In this document: piece by piece, positions 5,973-6,060 of the stretch
How the letters are laid out: each line of letters opens with the position of its first letter
Position numbering within the stretch: position 1 is the first letter of the stretch
DNA from: Thermohalobaculum sp035512995
GTDB lineage: Bacteria; Pseudomonadota; Alphaproteobacteria; Rhodobacterales; Rhodobacteraceae
Length of the DNA stretch: 6,060 nucleotides
Assembly: GCA_035512995.1 (NCBI GenBank)
Contig: DATKCY010000248.1
Span: forward strand, 1 to 6,060
Direction: 5' to 3'
The notes under the pieces: model-generated
The model's input: only the letters and a program-made list of their open reading frames with translations
Databases searched by the model: none
What the model was told of the DNA's origin: nothing
Program-made: the position numbers and the translations under genes

Positions 5973-6060
5973 ACGGCGTACAGGCGGGGGGAAACCTGAC
6001 ACGCCGCTGAAAGAATTCGCGGTGGGGGTCCGCGGCAAAGGCTTGCGCCTCTCTTTCACC
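5973..6060. other. Right-edge sequence, no gene assigned
   Basis: These 88 bases lie beyond the last plus-strand stop. Base composition is less extreme than in the genes. On the minus strand a frame enters from the right edge and ends at TAG 5965-5967, directly at the terminator hairpin; it encodes 31 residues ending RFPPACTPFK, which I do not recognise. About a third of its codons end in A or T, unlike the other genes, so it may be only intergenic DNA. Another minus-strand frame and one plus-strand frame are also open across the region, so openness alone is uninformative. Confidence 0.3.

Noticed and set aside
5244..6059. A 271-codon minus-strand frame at the right edge
   Set aside because: It reads through the strong minus-strand terminator and antisense through both transferase genes; its sequence is Pro/Arg/Ala-rich without motifs.

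Overview
The window is very GC-rich, with codon third positions almost all G or C, and looks like chromosomal DNA from a high-GC alphaproteobacterium (Rhodobacterales or Rhodospirillales type). That placement rests on protein style and composition and is an inference. I see no rRNA, tRNA, CRISPR array, insertion sequence or phage gene.

Layout: (1) Positions 1-837 (+) hold the C-terminal part of a membrane-anchored class III adenylate/guanylate cyclase whose start lies off the left edge. (2) Positions 838-994 are non-coding and rich in hairpins, lying between two convergent genes. (3) Positions 995-3267 (-) hold a two-gene operon: ygfZ (folate-binding Fe-S maintenance protein) followed, with a 4-nt GTGA overlap, by a GlcD/D-2-hydroxyglutarate-dehydrogenase-type FAD oxidoreductase. 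(4) Positions 3268-3344 are a short divergent promoter region. (5) Positions 3345-5972 (+) hold a tight three-gene operon: a Bcr/CflA-type MFS exporter, a family 2 glycosyltransferase of the TIGR04283 type, and a CofC-like transferase of the TIGR04282/DUF2064 type. (6) Positions 5932-5966 form a strong hairpin with a U-tract on the minus strand, and about 90 bases of unassigned sequence follow to the right edge.

The left operon is housekeeping in character: YgfZ supports Fe-S enzymes, and its partner oxidises a D-2-hydroxyacid and passes electrons to an acceptor not encoded here. The right operon reads as a small pathway: a nucleotidyltransferase-like protein, a glycosyltransferase and an exporter. 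The two transferases belong to families often named after radical-SAM/selenodomain or arsenosugar loci, but no radical SAM, arsenic or selenium gene is visible here. I regard this operon as the best candidate for undescribed biology in the window, though each family is known. Smaller points of interest are substitutions at expected catalytic positions in the cyclase (Arg to Lys) and the oxidoreductase (Lys to Ser), and a reading frame that runs through a terminator hairpin.
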